A stretch of DNA of 64,000 nucleotides from Chloroflexota bacterium (GTDB lineage: Bacteria > Chloroflexota > Anaerolineae > Anaerolineales > Villigracilaceae). The stretch is taken from positions 124,001 to 188,000 of the forward strand of contig JACAEM010000034.1 of the NCBI GenBank assembly GCA_013388855.1, in the 5' to 3' direction. The notes under the pieces are model-generated. The model was not told the origin of the DNA. It worked only from the letters and a program-made list of their open reading frames with translations, and did no database searches. Both the position numbers and the translations under genes were made by a program. Shown one piece after another: positions 45,587-54,642 of the stretch. How positions within the stretch are numbered: position 1 is the stretch's first letter; each line of letters opens with the position of its first letter.

Positions 45587-46387
45587 TTATTTTATCGCCT
45601 CGAACAATCCAGAATCCTTTGAGATGAAAATCTCGCCTTTTTGTTTCAACATGCTTTGCCATTCCAGTTTCAATGCTTCGAGCCGGTCCTTCTTCAAATC
45701 GGAAGCCGCAACCGCCGAGTGAATATAGGCGACCAGCGGTTCCACTTCAGTCACACACAGATTGTCCTCATACCGTGTCATGGTCACTTGCGAAAAGAAC
45801 GGCTTCAACTGCTCCATTCCGTTCTCGAGCAGAAAGCCATGGACAACCCTGCTGACGTAATTCCCGCCGCCAGCGGCATCAAGCCAGACATTCATCTCTT
45901 CCATGTGATGCGCACCGACGGTCGTCGCAAAGAAGCGCCCACCCCTTTTCAAGACCCGTTGGATTTCGGCGATTGCCTTCGCCCTGTCGGGAACATGATA
46001 CAGCATATGATTGGCAATGACAGCATCGAACGTCTCATCCTCGAACGGGATGTTTTGCGCGTCAATTTCCCTGAACTTGTAGTTGCGTCCCGTGACAACC
46101 AGGTTTCTCCACGCCGCATCCAGCATTCCCGAGGAGAGATCGCTGAGGGTGATATCCCAGCCTGCGGGGATGCGTGAGGCGTTCTCCTTCCACAAGTAGG
46201 CGGGACCACAGCCAAGTTCCAGAATCCTCGCGTTGGCAGGCAGGGTGAGGAGGCGGTCAAAGACCCACGTCAGCCAGCCATACGGGTTCGTGCTAAAACG
46301 CTGATGAATCGCAACTCGCGCATCGAGATTGGACGAATCACGATACTGGTCGTTTTTCAAGTATTGCTGGTCGGTGAACTTTGACAC
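45587..46387 (-). CDS. SAM-dependent methyltransferase (class I)
   Basis: A 266-residue Rossmann methyltransferase. LELGCGP (56-62) is motif I, SDLSSGM the ribose-binding acid region, and NHMLYHVP motif IV-like. It probably methylates a small molecule or sugar in the cytoplasm. GTG 46387 (MSKFTDQQY) is chosen: a GGAG site lies about 10 bases upstream and it keeps the 19-bp spacing to the preceding gene, while the frame further 5' is antisense-like. It follows another methyltransferase. Target unknown, O-methylation of a glycan is a reasonable guess. Confidence 0.82.
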   Translation of the reverse strand: MSKFTDQQYLKNDQYRDSSNLDARVAIHQRFSTNPYGWLTWVFDRLLTLPANARILELGCGPAYLWKENASRIPAGWDITLSDLSSGMLDAAWRNLVVTGRNYKFREIDAQNIPFEDETFDAVIANHMLYHVPDRAKAIAEIQRVLKRGGRFFATTVGAHHMEEMNVWLDAAGGGNYVSRVVHGFLLENGMEQLKPFFSQVTMTRYEDNLCVTEVEPLVAYIHSAVAASDLKKDRLEALKLEWQSMLKQKGEIFISKDSGLFEAIK

Positions 46388-46406
46388 AGTCCACAATCTC
46401 CGGTCA

Positions 46407-47216
46407 TTATTTCTTGAATACAATAATGGGGTATTGCCCGTTCTCTCCAAAGAACTTTGGATGCTTGGCCTCCATTTTATATAACCATCGCAGGATCGCC
46501 CTGCCGCCCAATTTTTCATGGATGAACGTCCGCAGCGTACGGGTGGATGCCGAACGCCAGGCATAGATCTCGACCCGGATCGAATCGCCCAGTTCCTGTC
46601 TCAGCCATTTTGCATTCGTCTTGCGGACATACGTTCCCTTCTCTTCGTGCGGCTGGACCTTCAACGGTTTGCCGCGCAGAAACCGCCGCGTGCGATTCAG
46701 AAATTTTGCCAGCGCATCGAATGTCGAATTCGTCCAGCCGTTGACAACCACTGCCACGCGTGCAGGCTTCAAAACACGGTACAGTTCGGCATATGCCACT
46801 TTATGTTCGTCCGCCGGCAGATGATGGATGGTATGCATGGAAACGATGCCGTCGAAGGCATCAGGTTTGAAGGGCAGTTTCGCCACATCGCACACGACGA
46901 ACAGTCCGTGGTCGCCGATGCGCGTCCGCGCCTCGCGCAGCGCCTGGATTGAAATATCTGCGCAGACGCGTTTTTGGTATCCCTGTGAGTAGGTCAGGTA
47001 TTCGTCGTATTGCACGGGACCGGATCCGGCATCCAGCAACAAGTCGCCGTGCGGAAGCAGATGATCGTTCACGCGCAGGCGGGTGTTGTGGATGTATTCA
47101 CGCGAAACGGGACGCAGGTCTTCATAATGAGCGTTCTGATAGAGACCATCCGCCTCCTTTTGCCAGCCGATCTCGTCATAGAACTCGCGCACCTGTTGTT
47201 TGGTGTTATCTGCCAT
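46407..47216 (-). CDS. SAM-dependent methyltransferase (class I)
   Basis: A 269-residue methyltransferase with DAGSGP (62-67) as motif I and MHTIHHLP as motif IV-like region; the C-terminal third is basic. The start ATG at 47216 overlaps the TAA of the upstream capsule-type gene (TAATG). It is related only distantly to the methyltransferase next to it. Presumably modifies a sugar or lipid intermediate of the cluster; no substrate evidence is visible. Confidence 0.82.
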   Translation of the reverse strand: MADNTKQQVREFYDEIGWQKEADGLYQNAHYEDLRPVSREYIHNTRLRVNDHLLPHGDLLLDAGSGPVQYDEYLTYSQGYQKRVCADISIQALREARTRIGDHGLFVVCDVAKLPFKPDAFDGIVSMHTIHHLPADEHKVAYAELYRVLKPARVAVVVNGWTNSTFDALAKFLNRTRRFLRGKPLKVQPHEEKGTYVRKTNAKWLRQELGDSIRVEIYAWRSASTRTLRTFIHEKLGGRAILRWLYKMEAKHPKFFGENGQYPIIVFKK

Positions 47217-48820
47217 TAGTCCTTCCATGTGAATGGTTCGCCAACCAGAAACCTAAATGTGTCGCCGAACTCAGCCTGTCCCTGCCCGCCCAGCACTTTT
47301 TCCACCGGCCATACATCGAGGTCATCCCAAAAATTCACAAGACGCCACGGGAACGGACGCGGGTACTCGAAGAAGAAGCGATAGGCATAATTCCACGCCT
47401 TCGCCACCTGCTCATCCGTCAGGCGATGTGTGCGCAGATTCGGCAGCATCCTTTCGAGCGTCGAAAAATATTCGTCCCAGGTATTCGGGTCGATGGTAAA
47501 GCCGCGCCCGCGATAATGTGTATCGCCGCATGAAATCACCGGCACACCATTCATCGCTGTTTCCACGCCGACTGTTGTTGTGTACGCCAGCCCCAGGTCT
47601 GCAATCTCGATCAGGTCGTAGGTATTGACATTATCCAACGCGCCGATCAAATGGAAGTGCTTCGGGATTTCCGGCAGCGCCTCGCGGACGACCGTCCCCA
47701 TGGATTTTGCCTGCGGGACGAGCTTTTCTCCCGGATGCACACGAATCACAAACTGGACCTCGGGCCTGTTCGCAAAAAACCGGACCGTTTTCGTGATCCA
47801 CTCGCTCATCGACGCGGCAAAGATGTTTCGTCCCAGTGTGAGGCTATCGCCCAGCACATTCGCGGCAAGCATGACGACCGGGCGTTCGTCGAGCCCCAGC
47901 ATCTTTCGGGTGGCATCAGCTCCCTGCGAAGAGACATATTGCCACAACCGTTTCGATTTGCCCCAGACGCGCGCCCCGCGGCGGGCATTTTCCAGGTCGG
48001 CGAGACGTTCATACATGGCATCGGTCATCGGCAGGTGACAGCGCGCCTCGACGAGATAATCCGTGTCCTGCCGCATGATGGAGGTGTTCTGCGCCAGCCA
48101 GATCTGTTCACGCTGGTCGTTGAATTCGAAGGTGACGGCAGGAATATTTAGGTAACGCGCCACGCGGAAGACGATGCCCATTTCGAGGATGAGTCCGTTG
48201 GGGACAAGGACGACATCGGGCTTTTGCGCCTGGATCCATTCGAGGGCGGCGCGGGCGGCGAAGGTGTTGCGTCTTACGCGCAGGTCGTAGAGGGCTTTGT
48301 CGCCCGGGTTCTTCATGTCCACTTCTTCGCGCATGAGGGTATACTGCGCGTCCCACAGGGAGACTTCTTCGATGTCAGACTGGAGGGAGGCTGGTAAGTC
48401 AGAAGCAGGCTTGAGGTCGAGGAGGGAGGCGTGATGAACGAAAGAGGAAAGGGGAGAGAGTGCATCCCGCGTGTGAAGTCCGCGCTGTTTCTGGGTCAGT
48501 TTGTCCATCTCCTTGTGCCATTCGGAATACGGCAGAGTCAGCAAGGTGACAGTGTGACCCAGTCCTCGAAGCACGAGGGAAAGGAATGCGGCCTGCTCGA
48601 TCCAGTAATGGAGCGTGGCGAAGAAGAGGATGTTTTTGCCGGCGGGCGCTTTTTCGATGAACGGCTTTGCTTGCGCCACCGCATGAGGCAGGGACTTTTG
48701 CAGGCGCGCAAGGTTGTAGTGATCGCGGCGGGCGCGGTTCTTTTGCCGAAGGGTGTAATCGAGTTCGGCGGCGAGGGGCAGTTCGCCCAGAAAGTTGCGG
48801 AGGGATGTTTTGTTGAACAT
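47216..48820 (-). CDS. Capsule-polysaccharide-type glycosyltransferase-like protein
   Basis: A 534-residue soluble protein with a GT-B-like C-terminal half: VIRVHPGEK (about 380-388), then DLGLAYTTTVGVETAMNG, which fits the capsule polysaccharide synthesis (Capsule_synth-like) plan. The N-terminal half has LVPNGLILEMG and TFEFNDQREQ. ATG 48820 (MFNKTSL) is chosen because the frame further upstream runs through a repeat. It is related in plan, though not closely in sequence, to the protein at 20511. It is probably a transferase that polymerises or caps the glycan exported by the adjacent Wzm/Wzt transporter. Confidence 0.7.
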   Translation of the reverse strand: MFNKTSLRNFLGELPLAAELDYTLRQKNRARRDHYNLARLQKSLPHAVAQAKPFIEKAPAGKNILFFATLHYWIEQAAFLSLVLRGLGHTVTLLTLPYSEWHKEMDKLTQKQRGLHTRDALSPLSSFVHHASLLDLKPASDLPASLQSDIEEVSLWDAQYTLMREEVDMKNPGDKALYDLRVRRNTFAARAALEWIQAQKPDVVLVPNGLILEMGIVFRVARYLNIPAVTFEFNDQREQIWLAQNTSIMRQDTDYLVEARCHLPMTDAMYERLADLENARRGARVWGKSKRLWQYVSSQGADATRKMLGLDERPVVMLAANVLGDSLTLGRNIFAASMSEWITKTVRFFANRPEVQFVIRVHPGEKLVPQAKSMGTVVREALPEIPKHFHLIGALDNVNTYDLIEIADLGLAYTTTVGVETAMNGVPVISCGDTHYRGRGFTIDPNTWDEYFSTLERMLPNLRTHRLTDEQVAKAWNYAYRFFFEYPRPFPWRLVNFWDDLDVWPVEKVLGGQGQAEFGDTFRFLVGEPFTWKD

Positions 48821-48828
48821 TGCGTTTT

Positions 48829-48892
48829 GCCATGAAGACACAGAAACACGGTGTTTTTTATTTGCCGAAGGCCCCGTGACCCTGTGGCAGGG
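48829..48892. repeat. ACACAGAAACACGG inverted repeat (CACAGAG family, copy 3)
   Basis: GCCATGAAGACACAGAAACACGG (first 23 bases, arms only partly complementary) faces CCGTGACCCTGTGGC at the other end. It fills the gap between the capsule-type gene and the Wzt gene. The relation to 37549 is weaker than between the other copies. Confidence 0.45.
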
Positions 48893-48897
48893 AGGTT

Positions 48898-50193
48898 TTA
48901 ATCCAGTTTTTCGATTCTCCAGTTCAGGCGCGGGCGAATGGGACCCTGACGTATTTCGGGCCACTGCGTGCCGGGCGCTCCGGCAATGTCCACGTTGAAG
49001 GAGATGGCGTTTTCATCCATGAAGTAGCGGCGCACGCCGAATGAACTGGCGTTCACGCCGAGGTAATAGCGACCTTCGTTGAAGAAATCGGCGGGAATTT
49101 CGCAACGGCTGATGTAGCGTCCCGGCTGGCGCGCGCCAAACTGCTCATATTGTTTTGCGTCGTCGGTGTCGAACGATGTAAAGACATATTCGCCGCGCAT
49201 GGTATTGAGGTATACGCCCACGCGCAAACCGGTGACCGGCGCGTCAAGCTGGTATTCCCATTCAACCGTCGTAGGCTCAGTGGAGCGGACGGTATCCATG
49301 ATCTTGCCGGTCTTGTCCTTGATACGAATGGCGACTGGCTTGAATGGCGCGGCGCTGGCGGGAATTTCATCGGGCTGCCAGAGGCGCTCGCCCGTCTCTG
49401 CCTGACCGGAGGCAAGGTAAAAGTCCACCGCTTCGGGAGAGGGCGCGCGCTTGATGAGTTGTCCCTTTTTGAGGACGATGGCTTCCTGTGTAAGCCGCAA
49501 AATAGCGGACATGTTATGGCTGACGAACAGCACCGTACGTCCCTGCTGGGCAACGTCACCCATCTTGCCGAGGCATTTCTTCTGGAACTCTGCATCGCCG
49601 ACTGCAAGCACTTCGTCCACGACCAAAATTTCCGGTTCGAGGTGCGCCGCGACCGCGAAGGCCAGACGCAGGTACATGCCGGAGGAGTAGCGTTTGACAG
49701 GGGTATCGATGAATTGACCGACCTCCGAAAACTCTACGATCTCGTCAAATTTGCTGTCGATCTCGGCTCGTTTCATGCCGAGGATAGCGCCGTTCATGTA
49801 GAGGTTTTCGCGCCCGGTCAGTTCGGGATGGAAGCCGGTCCCCACTTCAAGCAGCGAGCCGACGCGTCCACGCACGGTGACCGTCCCTTCGGTGGGCTCA
49901 GTGACGCGCGAGAGAACCTTGAGCAAGGTACTTTTCCCCGCGCCGTTGCGCCCCACAATGCCAAGCACCTTGCCCTCATCGAGGTCGAAGGAAACATCGT
50001 CAAGGGCCCAGATATAATGTTTAGCGGTTTCAAGCTGGGTACTGGAACGACCCGCCAACGACTTTGCCCAACGCACCGGCGCGGTGACGGTATCCACCAG
50101 CACATCCCGCAGCATCCCATAGTGGAATTTGGTCTGCGCCTCGCCGATGCGGTATTTCTTGCTGAGGTTTTTTACACTGATCGCTGTTGTCAT
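48898..50193 (-). CDS. wzt: ABC transporter ATP-binding protein, Wzt type
   Basis: A 431-residue ATPase energising polysaccharide export. GRNGAGKS (about 82-89) is Walker A, YSSGMYLRLAFA the signature region and VVDEVLAVGD Walker B. Residues about 270-431 form the Wzt C-terminal domain that recognises the modified end of the glycan (O-antigen-type systems). It stands directly after the Wzm permease gene (stop and start adjacent) and so forms the classical Wzm/Wzt pair. A terminal methyl or sulfo group, made by neighbours, is the kind of cap such domains bind; inference. Confidence 0.9.
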   Translation of the reverse strand: MTTAISVKNLSKKYRIGEAQTKFHYGMLRDVLVDTVTAPVRWAKSLAGRSSTQLETAKHYIWALDDVSFDLDEGKVLGIVGRNGAGKSTLLKVLSRVTEPTEGTVTVRGRVGSLLEVGTGFHPELTGRENLYMNGAILGMKRAEIDSKFDEIVEFSEVGQFIDTPVKRYSSGMYLRLAFAVAAHLEPEILVVDEVLAVGDAEFQKKCLGKMGDVAQQGRTVLFVSHNMSAILRLTQEAIVLKKGQLIKRAPSPEAVDFYLASGQAETGERLWQPDEIPASAAPFKPVAIRIKDKTGKIMDTVRSTEPTTVEWEYQLDAPVTGLRVGVYLNTMRGEYVFTSFDTDDAKQYEQFGARQPGRYISRCEIPADFFNEGRYYLGVNASSFGVRRYFMDENAISFNVDIAGAPGTQWPEIRQGPIRPRLNWRIEKLD

Positions 50194-51045
50194 TTATATC
50201 GTATCCGCAAAGGTCTTTTCCATGCCGCGGAAATAGAACAATCCACTGACCAGCACGAGGATGGAAATGCCAACCGAAATCCACAACGCGGTGTTGGGTC
50301 CATCGCCTACGCCGAGCAACGCCCAGCGGAATCCGTTCACCACGCCTGCCATCGGGTTGAGAGAGTATAGCAATTGCCACTGCTCCGAAACGGCCTTGGC
50401 GGAGGAATACGCGACGGGCGTGATGAACATCCAGAACTGGGTCAGGAACGGGAGTACGTAGTTCACGTCACGGTACTTCACGTTGATTGCCGAAAGCCAC
50501 AGGGCTACGCCGAGCGCGGTGATGATCGCGAGGAAAAGGAAGAGTGGCAGAGTCCACAGGATTTCCCATGCGGGTACGTACCTGTAATACATCATCAGCC
50601 CAACCAGGATCACGGATGCAATTGCAAAGTCCACAAGTCCCGCGAGCACAGATGCCAGCGGCAGGATCAAGCGCGGGAAGTAGATCTTGGTGATCATGTT
50701 ATGGTTCGCCGTCAGTGAGCGCGAAGCCTGGTTCAACGCGGTGACAAATAATCCCCAGGGGAGAAGCGCCGCGTAGGAGAAGATGGGATAAGGAATGTCC
50801 GCATCCACGGGCACCCTCCCGATCTTGTTGAAGATGAAGTAAAAAGCCACCATGGTCAACACCGGCTGGATGACTGCCCAGGTTGCGCCCAGCAGTGTCT
50901 GTTTGTAGCGGACCTTGATATCGCGCCAGATCATGAAAATCACCAGTTCGCGATACACCCACAGGTCGCGCAGGTTGAGCGCGGCGATGCCGGTGGAGGG
51001 TTTGATGTAAATTGTTGTTGGTTCGTGTTTAACGATTTCTGTCAT
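50194..51045 (-). CDS. wzm: ABC transporter permease, Wzm type
   Basis: A 283-residue ABC-2 membrane protein with six hydrophobic helices and the FIWRDIKVRYKQTLLG segment typical of Wzm. It moves undecaprenyl-linked polysaccharide across the membrane together with the ATPase encoded next to it. Its TAA abuts the ATPase ATG without a gap. A palindromic repeat and the Fcl-like gene lie upstream. No evidence separates O-antigen-like from capsule-like use. Confidence 0.9.
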   Translation of the reverse strand: MTEIVKHEPTTIYIKPSTGIAALNLRDLWVYRELVIFMIWRDIKVRYKQTLLGATWAVIQPVLTMVAFYFIFNKIGRVPVDADIPYPIFSYAALLPWGLFVTALNQASRSLTANHNMITKIYFPRLILPLASVLAGLVDFAIASVILVGLMMYYRYVPAWEILWTLPLFLFLAIITALGVALWLSAINVKYRDVNYVLPFLTQFWMFITPVAYSSAKAVSEQWQLLYSLNPMAGVVNGFRWALLGVGDGPNTALWISVGISILVLVSGLFYFRGMEKTFADTI

Positions 51046-51055
51046 TTATATGTTT

Positions 51056-51100
51056 CCAGGTTACCAGATTGGAATGTTTGAACGTTCAAGCCTGGTGACC
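51056..51100. repeat. GTTCAA-family palindromic repeat (copy 4)
   Basis: A perfect TTGAACGTTCAA palindrome (51078-51089) sits inside a CCAGG-to-CCTGG flanked element between the Wzm and Fcl-like genes. In one frame it reads NVQTFQSGN, like the copies at 36695 and 41261. Confidence 0.7.
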
Positions 51101-51102
51101 TT

Positions 51103-52178
<1,076 letters not shown>

Positions 52179-52182
52179 CGAG

Positions 52183-53193
52183 TTACTGCACAATAAATTG
52201 CGCGTTGCGGTAACGCGCCTCGGTCGGGGTTTGGATGAGACCCGTCTTCAAGGCGAACAATACCTCGCGGATGCCGTCGTCCACATCGAGCGTGGTCTCG
52301 AAGCCAAGCACACTTTTGATCTTTGCAAAGGAGACGGTGATATCGCGCATATCGCCGCCGAAGGTCAGGTCCTTGTATTCGACGGTTGTTTCCGGCATGC
52401 GTTTGAGCACGAGCCTCACAATATCGTCCTTCGAATAATTTCCGTTGTCTGTGCCGAGATTGAAGACCTGCCCGCGGATCTTCGGCTGTTCCGCTTCGAG
52501 TCCCATGATGACGCCGCGTGCCACGTCACGGATATGGACGAACGAACGGGAGTAACCGCGCTGGTAAATGATGAGTGCGCGCTTCAGGAACGCTTCCAGC
52601 ACGAATTGATTGACGATGAGATCGAAGCGCGTGCGCGGCGACAATCCATACAGTGTGGCAAAGCGGAACAGCAACGGCGCGCAGGAGGCGTCTTTTTGCG
52701 AAAGCAGGAATTCCTCCGCGGCGATTTTCGTCTCAGCATACAAGGATTGCGGATTCAGCGGAGACTCTTCCGTGACCGGTCTGCCTTCCTCGGACAATCC
52801 ATAGTTGCTGTAGGTGGATGCGAACACGAATCGTTCCACGCCCAGGTCTGCCGCCTGCCCGAAGACCATTTTCGTGGCTTCGACGTTGTACCGCCATGCC
52901 ACCTGCCTGCCGACTGCCTGACACGCTGGAAAACCCACAATGGCAGCCAGGTGGATGAGCGCGTCCGGTTTTGGCCAGTCGCCTTTGAGCGCGTCTTTGA
53001 CGGCGCGCTTCTCGGTCACGTCCGCTTTGACAAAGTGGAAATTGGGGTGGTGCAAAAACGAGACCAGCGATTCGCCGCCGAAGAGAAGCGAGTCCAAGAC
53101 GGTGACACGGTAATTGAGACGGAGCAGTTCCGAGGTCAGGAGAGAACCGATATATCCGGCGCCTCCGGTGATCAGCACATGGCGGTCACTCAT
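52183..53193 (-). CDS. NAD-dependent epimerase/dehydratase (sugar nucleotide)
   Basis: A 336-residue extended SDR. TGGAGYIGS (9-17) and YAETK (catalytic Tyr and Lys) are clear, and the FASTYSNYG segment supplies the catalytic Ser/Thr. It is close in plan to UDP-glucose or CDP-type epimerases and dehydratases. Which nucleotide sugar it uses cannot be read from the sequence. The start overlaps the stop of the regulator gene (ATGA), so it is the second gene of the regulated operon. Confidence 0.85.
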   Translation of the reverse strand: MSDRHVLITGGAGYIGSLLTSELLRLNYRVTVLDSLLFGGESLVSFLHHPNFHFVKADVTEKRAVKDALKGDWPKPDALIHLAAIVGFPACQAVGRQVAWRYNVEATKMVFGQAADLGVERFVFASTYSNYGLSEEGRPVTEESPLNPQSLYAETKIAAEEFLLSQKDASCAPLLFRFATLYGLSPRTRFDLIVNQFVLEAFLKRALIIYQRGYSRSFVHIRDVARGVIMGLEAEQPKIRGQVFNLGTDNGNYSKDDIVRLVLKRMPETTVEYKDLTFGGDMRDITVSFAKIKSVLGFETTLDVDDGIREVLFALKTGLIQTPTEARYRNAQFIVQ

Positions 53194-53666
53194 TGTTTTT
53201 CATCCAGTTGCAAGGTCACTTTGAACCCGTCCACGTGCAGGGCGGGCACATCCTTGTCAGTCACCACTTCGATTCCCTGCTCGAGGCAGGTGAGGCGGCA
53301 GATGTCCACCACATCGCCCTTGCCGAGGATGCGAATACGGTCATACCCGGCGTTTTTAACCTCGGTGAGAAATTCGCGTACACGCTGGCGCGTCCTGCGA
53401 TAAAGGGAAAAAGACCGCTCGACATAATCCACCGCCAGGCGGGCGCGCAGGGCAATACCCTCGGGTGTGATGATGTAACGCAGTTTCTTGCGCTCGGCGC
53501 GCTTGACCTTGACGTAACCCTTGGCAATCAAGCGTTTGAGATGCCAGTTGACGGTTCCAACCGCCACGCCCAGTTGTGTGGCAAGCGTGGACTGGTTCAC
53601 ATCGGGGTCGTTCTCGATATTTTCGAGCAGGGTGAGTTCGCGGAGTTCTTCGTTCGCAGATTCCAT
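53190..53666 (-). CDS. Winged-helix regulator, EPS-associated MarR-like
   Basis: A 158-residue protein: a winged helix (about 12-70, with helix QSTLATQLGVAVGTVNWHLKRL) as in EPS-associated MarR-family regulators, followed by an unusual C-terminal domain (about 105-158) with a Rossmann-like ILGKGDVVD turn. That domain may bind a small ligand, perhaps a nucleotide sugar. It is the first gene of the sugar-nucleotide operon, so it probably represses its own transcript through the palindrome at 53684. The start ATG 53666 (MESANEE) lies a short leader after the promoter; the frame further 5' would read through it. Confidence 0.8.
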   Translation of the reverse strand: MESANEELRELTLLENIENDPDVNQSTLATQLGVAVGTVNWHLKRLIAKGYVKVKRAERKKLRYIITPEGIALRARLAVDYVERSFSLYRRTRQRVREFLTEVKNAGYDRIRILGKGDVVDICRLTCLEQGIEVVTDKDVPALHVDGFKVTLQLDEKQ

Positions 53667-53683
53667 ACTTTTTACAATTCCAA

Positions 53684-53725
53684 AATTCAGTGACTGAATT
53701 ATAACCTTATTCAACGAAGGGTCAA
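53684..53725 (-). promoter_or_regulatory. Sigma70-type promoter overlapping a palindromic operator
   Basis: On the minus strand TTGACC (53720-53725) and a perfect TATAAT (53698-53703) are 16 bp apart. Directly overlapping the -10 and running to the start-site region is AATTCAG-TGA-CTGAATT (53684-53700), a perfect 7-bp inverted repeat. Transcription would begin about 53691, inside the palindrome, so a bound protein would block it. The gene immediately following is a winged-helix regulator, the likely binder. Confidence 0.8.
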
Positions 53726-53754
53726 GCCCGCCTTTGAGAAAGGCGGGCTTTTAT
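53724..53754. terminator. Perfect hairpin upstream of the operon promoter
   Basis: AAGCCCGCCTTT (53724-53735) pairs with AAAGGCGGGCTT (53739-53750) across GAG, followed by TT on the plus strand. On the minus strand it lies after the stop of the methyltransferase gene at 53818 and directly before the -35 box, so it probably insulates the regulated promoter from transcription upstream. Confidence 0.75.
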
Positions 53755-53817
53755 CCTTGTTTGGGCGGAATTTGTGAAGAAAACGTACTTCTCCCCCCAG
53801 AAGATTCATCGTACCGA

Positions 53818-54642
53818 TTATTTCTTCGGTTTCGAGGCAATCACCCGGATCAACGTCACCGAATCGTCCTCGATCTTCCCACTGATGAACTCAGGGCGGA
53901 TGCGCGGTTGAAGTCTGCGGAAGGCATCTTCATCTCGTTCCAGCACTTCGATTTCCACCTTTCCGAACGATTCTTCAAACGCCCGGCGATAATCCCACAA
54001 GCGGTAACGGTTGTGATTGCTGGTCGGGTTCAACCAATTCCGCCAGATGCTCTCGGAGAAGCGCAGCATCTCGAAAGGGTATTTGAAATAATGGTCGCGC
54101 AGATCCACAAAATGGATGTGGATGCCATCGGGCTTTGTCAACGCTGCCAGCGCGTGCGTGATGGCTTCGACGCCATCCAGATGCTCATAGACGGATGTGC
54201 TCAGCACACAATCCACCGGAAGGATCTGGCTTTGGATCGTCCTGTTGGTGATGTCGCCGTGAAGCAGGGTGATGAATTCGCGGCGCGGCTTGACATCACC
54301 GCCCTGCATGACCAGGTAATCGCCATACACAGGCAATAATTCAAGATTGCGCTCTCTGTCCAGCGACTCGACGTGATCGCACAGTACAACGTGCGCAGCG
54401 CCCTGTTTGAGCAACTCCACACCGACTGCGAAACGACCACCATAGCCAAACACCAGGACGCGTTTCCCGCGGAGCGATTCGCCGCGCCCGGCCAATGTTT
54501 CCGCGTAACGCGTCGCCGCGGCGATTGGATCACTCGATTCCAATCCAGGACGGATGATCCACCTCCGTTTAAGGAGGAAGCGCGCCGCCGATTCAGGCAT
54601 AAAGTGACGAAGGAGGCGAAGAGCAAGGTAACGCGGGTTCAC
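53818..54642 (-). CDS. SAM-dependent methyltransferase (class I)
   Basis: A 274-residue methyltransferase. VFGYGG (64-69) is motif I and CDHVES the acid loop; STSVYEHLDG matches motif IV. It is the last gene of the operon running from 63 kb, followed by a hairpin. GTG 54642 (MNPRYLALR) is chosen since it overlaps the upstream stop as GTGA, a junction type also possible at 57840. Substrate unknown; a glycan or lipid intermediate is likely from context. Confidence 0.8.
   Translation of the reverse strand: MNPRYLALRLLRHFMPESAARFLLKRRWIIRPGLESSDPIAAATRYAETLAGRGESLRGKRVLVFGYGGRFAVGVELLKQGAAHVVLCDHVESLDRERNLELLPVYGDYLVMQGGDVKPRREFITLLHGDITNRTIQSQILPVDCVLSTSVYEHLDGVEAITHALAALTKPDGIHIHFVDLRDHYFKYPFEMLRFSESIWRNWLNPTSNHNRYRLWDYRRAFEESFGKVEIEVLERDEDAFRRLQPRIRPEFISGKIEDDSVTLIRVIASKPKK

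Noticed and set aside
49150-50370. A plus-strand open frame of about 400 codons opposite wzt
   Set aside because: Antisense to the conserved ATPase; no recognisable domain.
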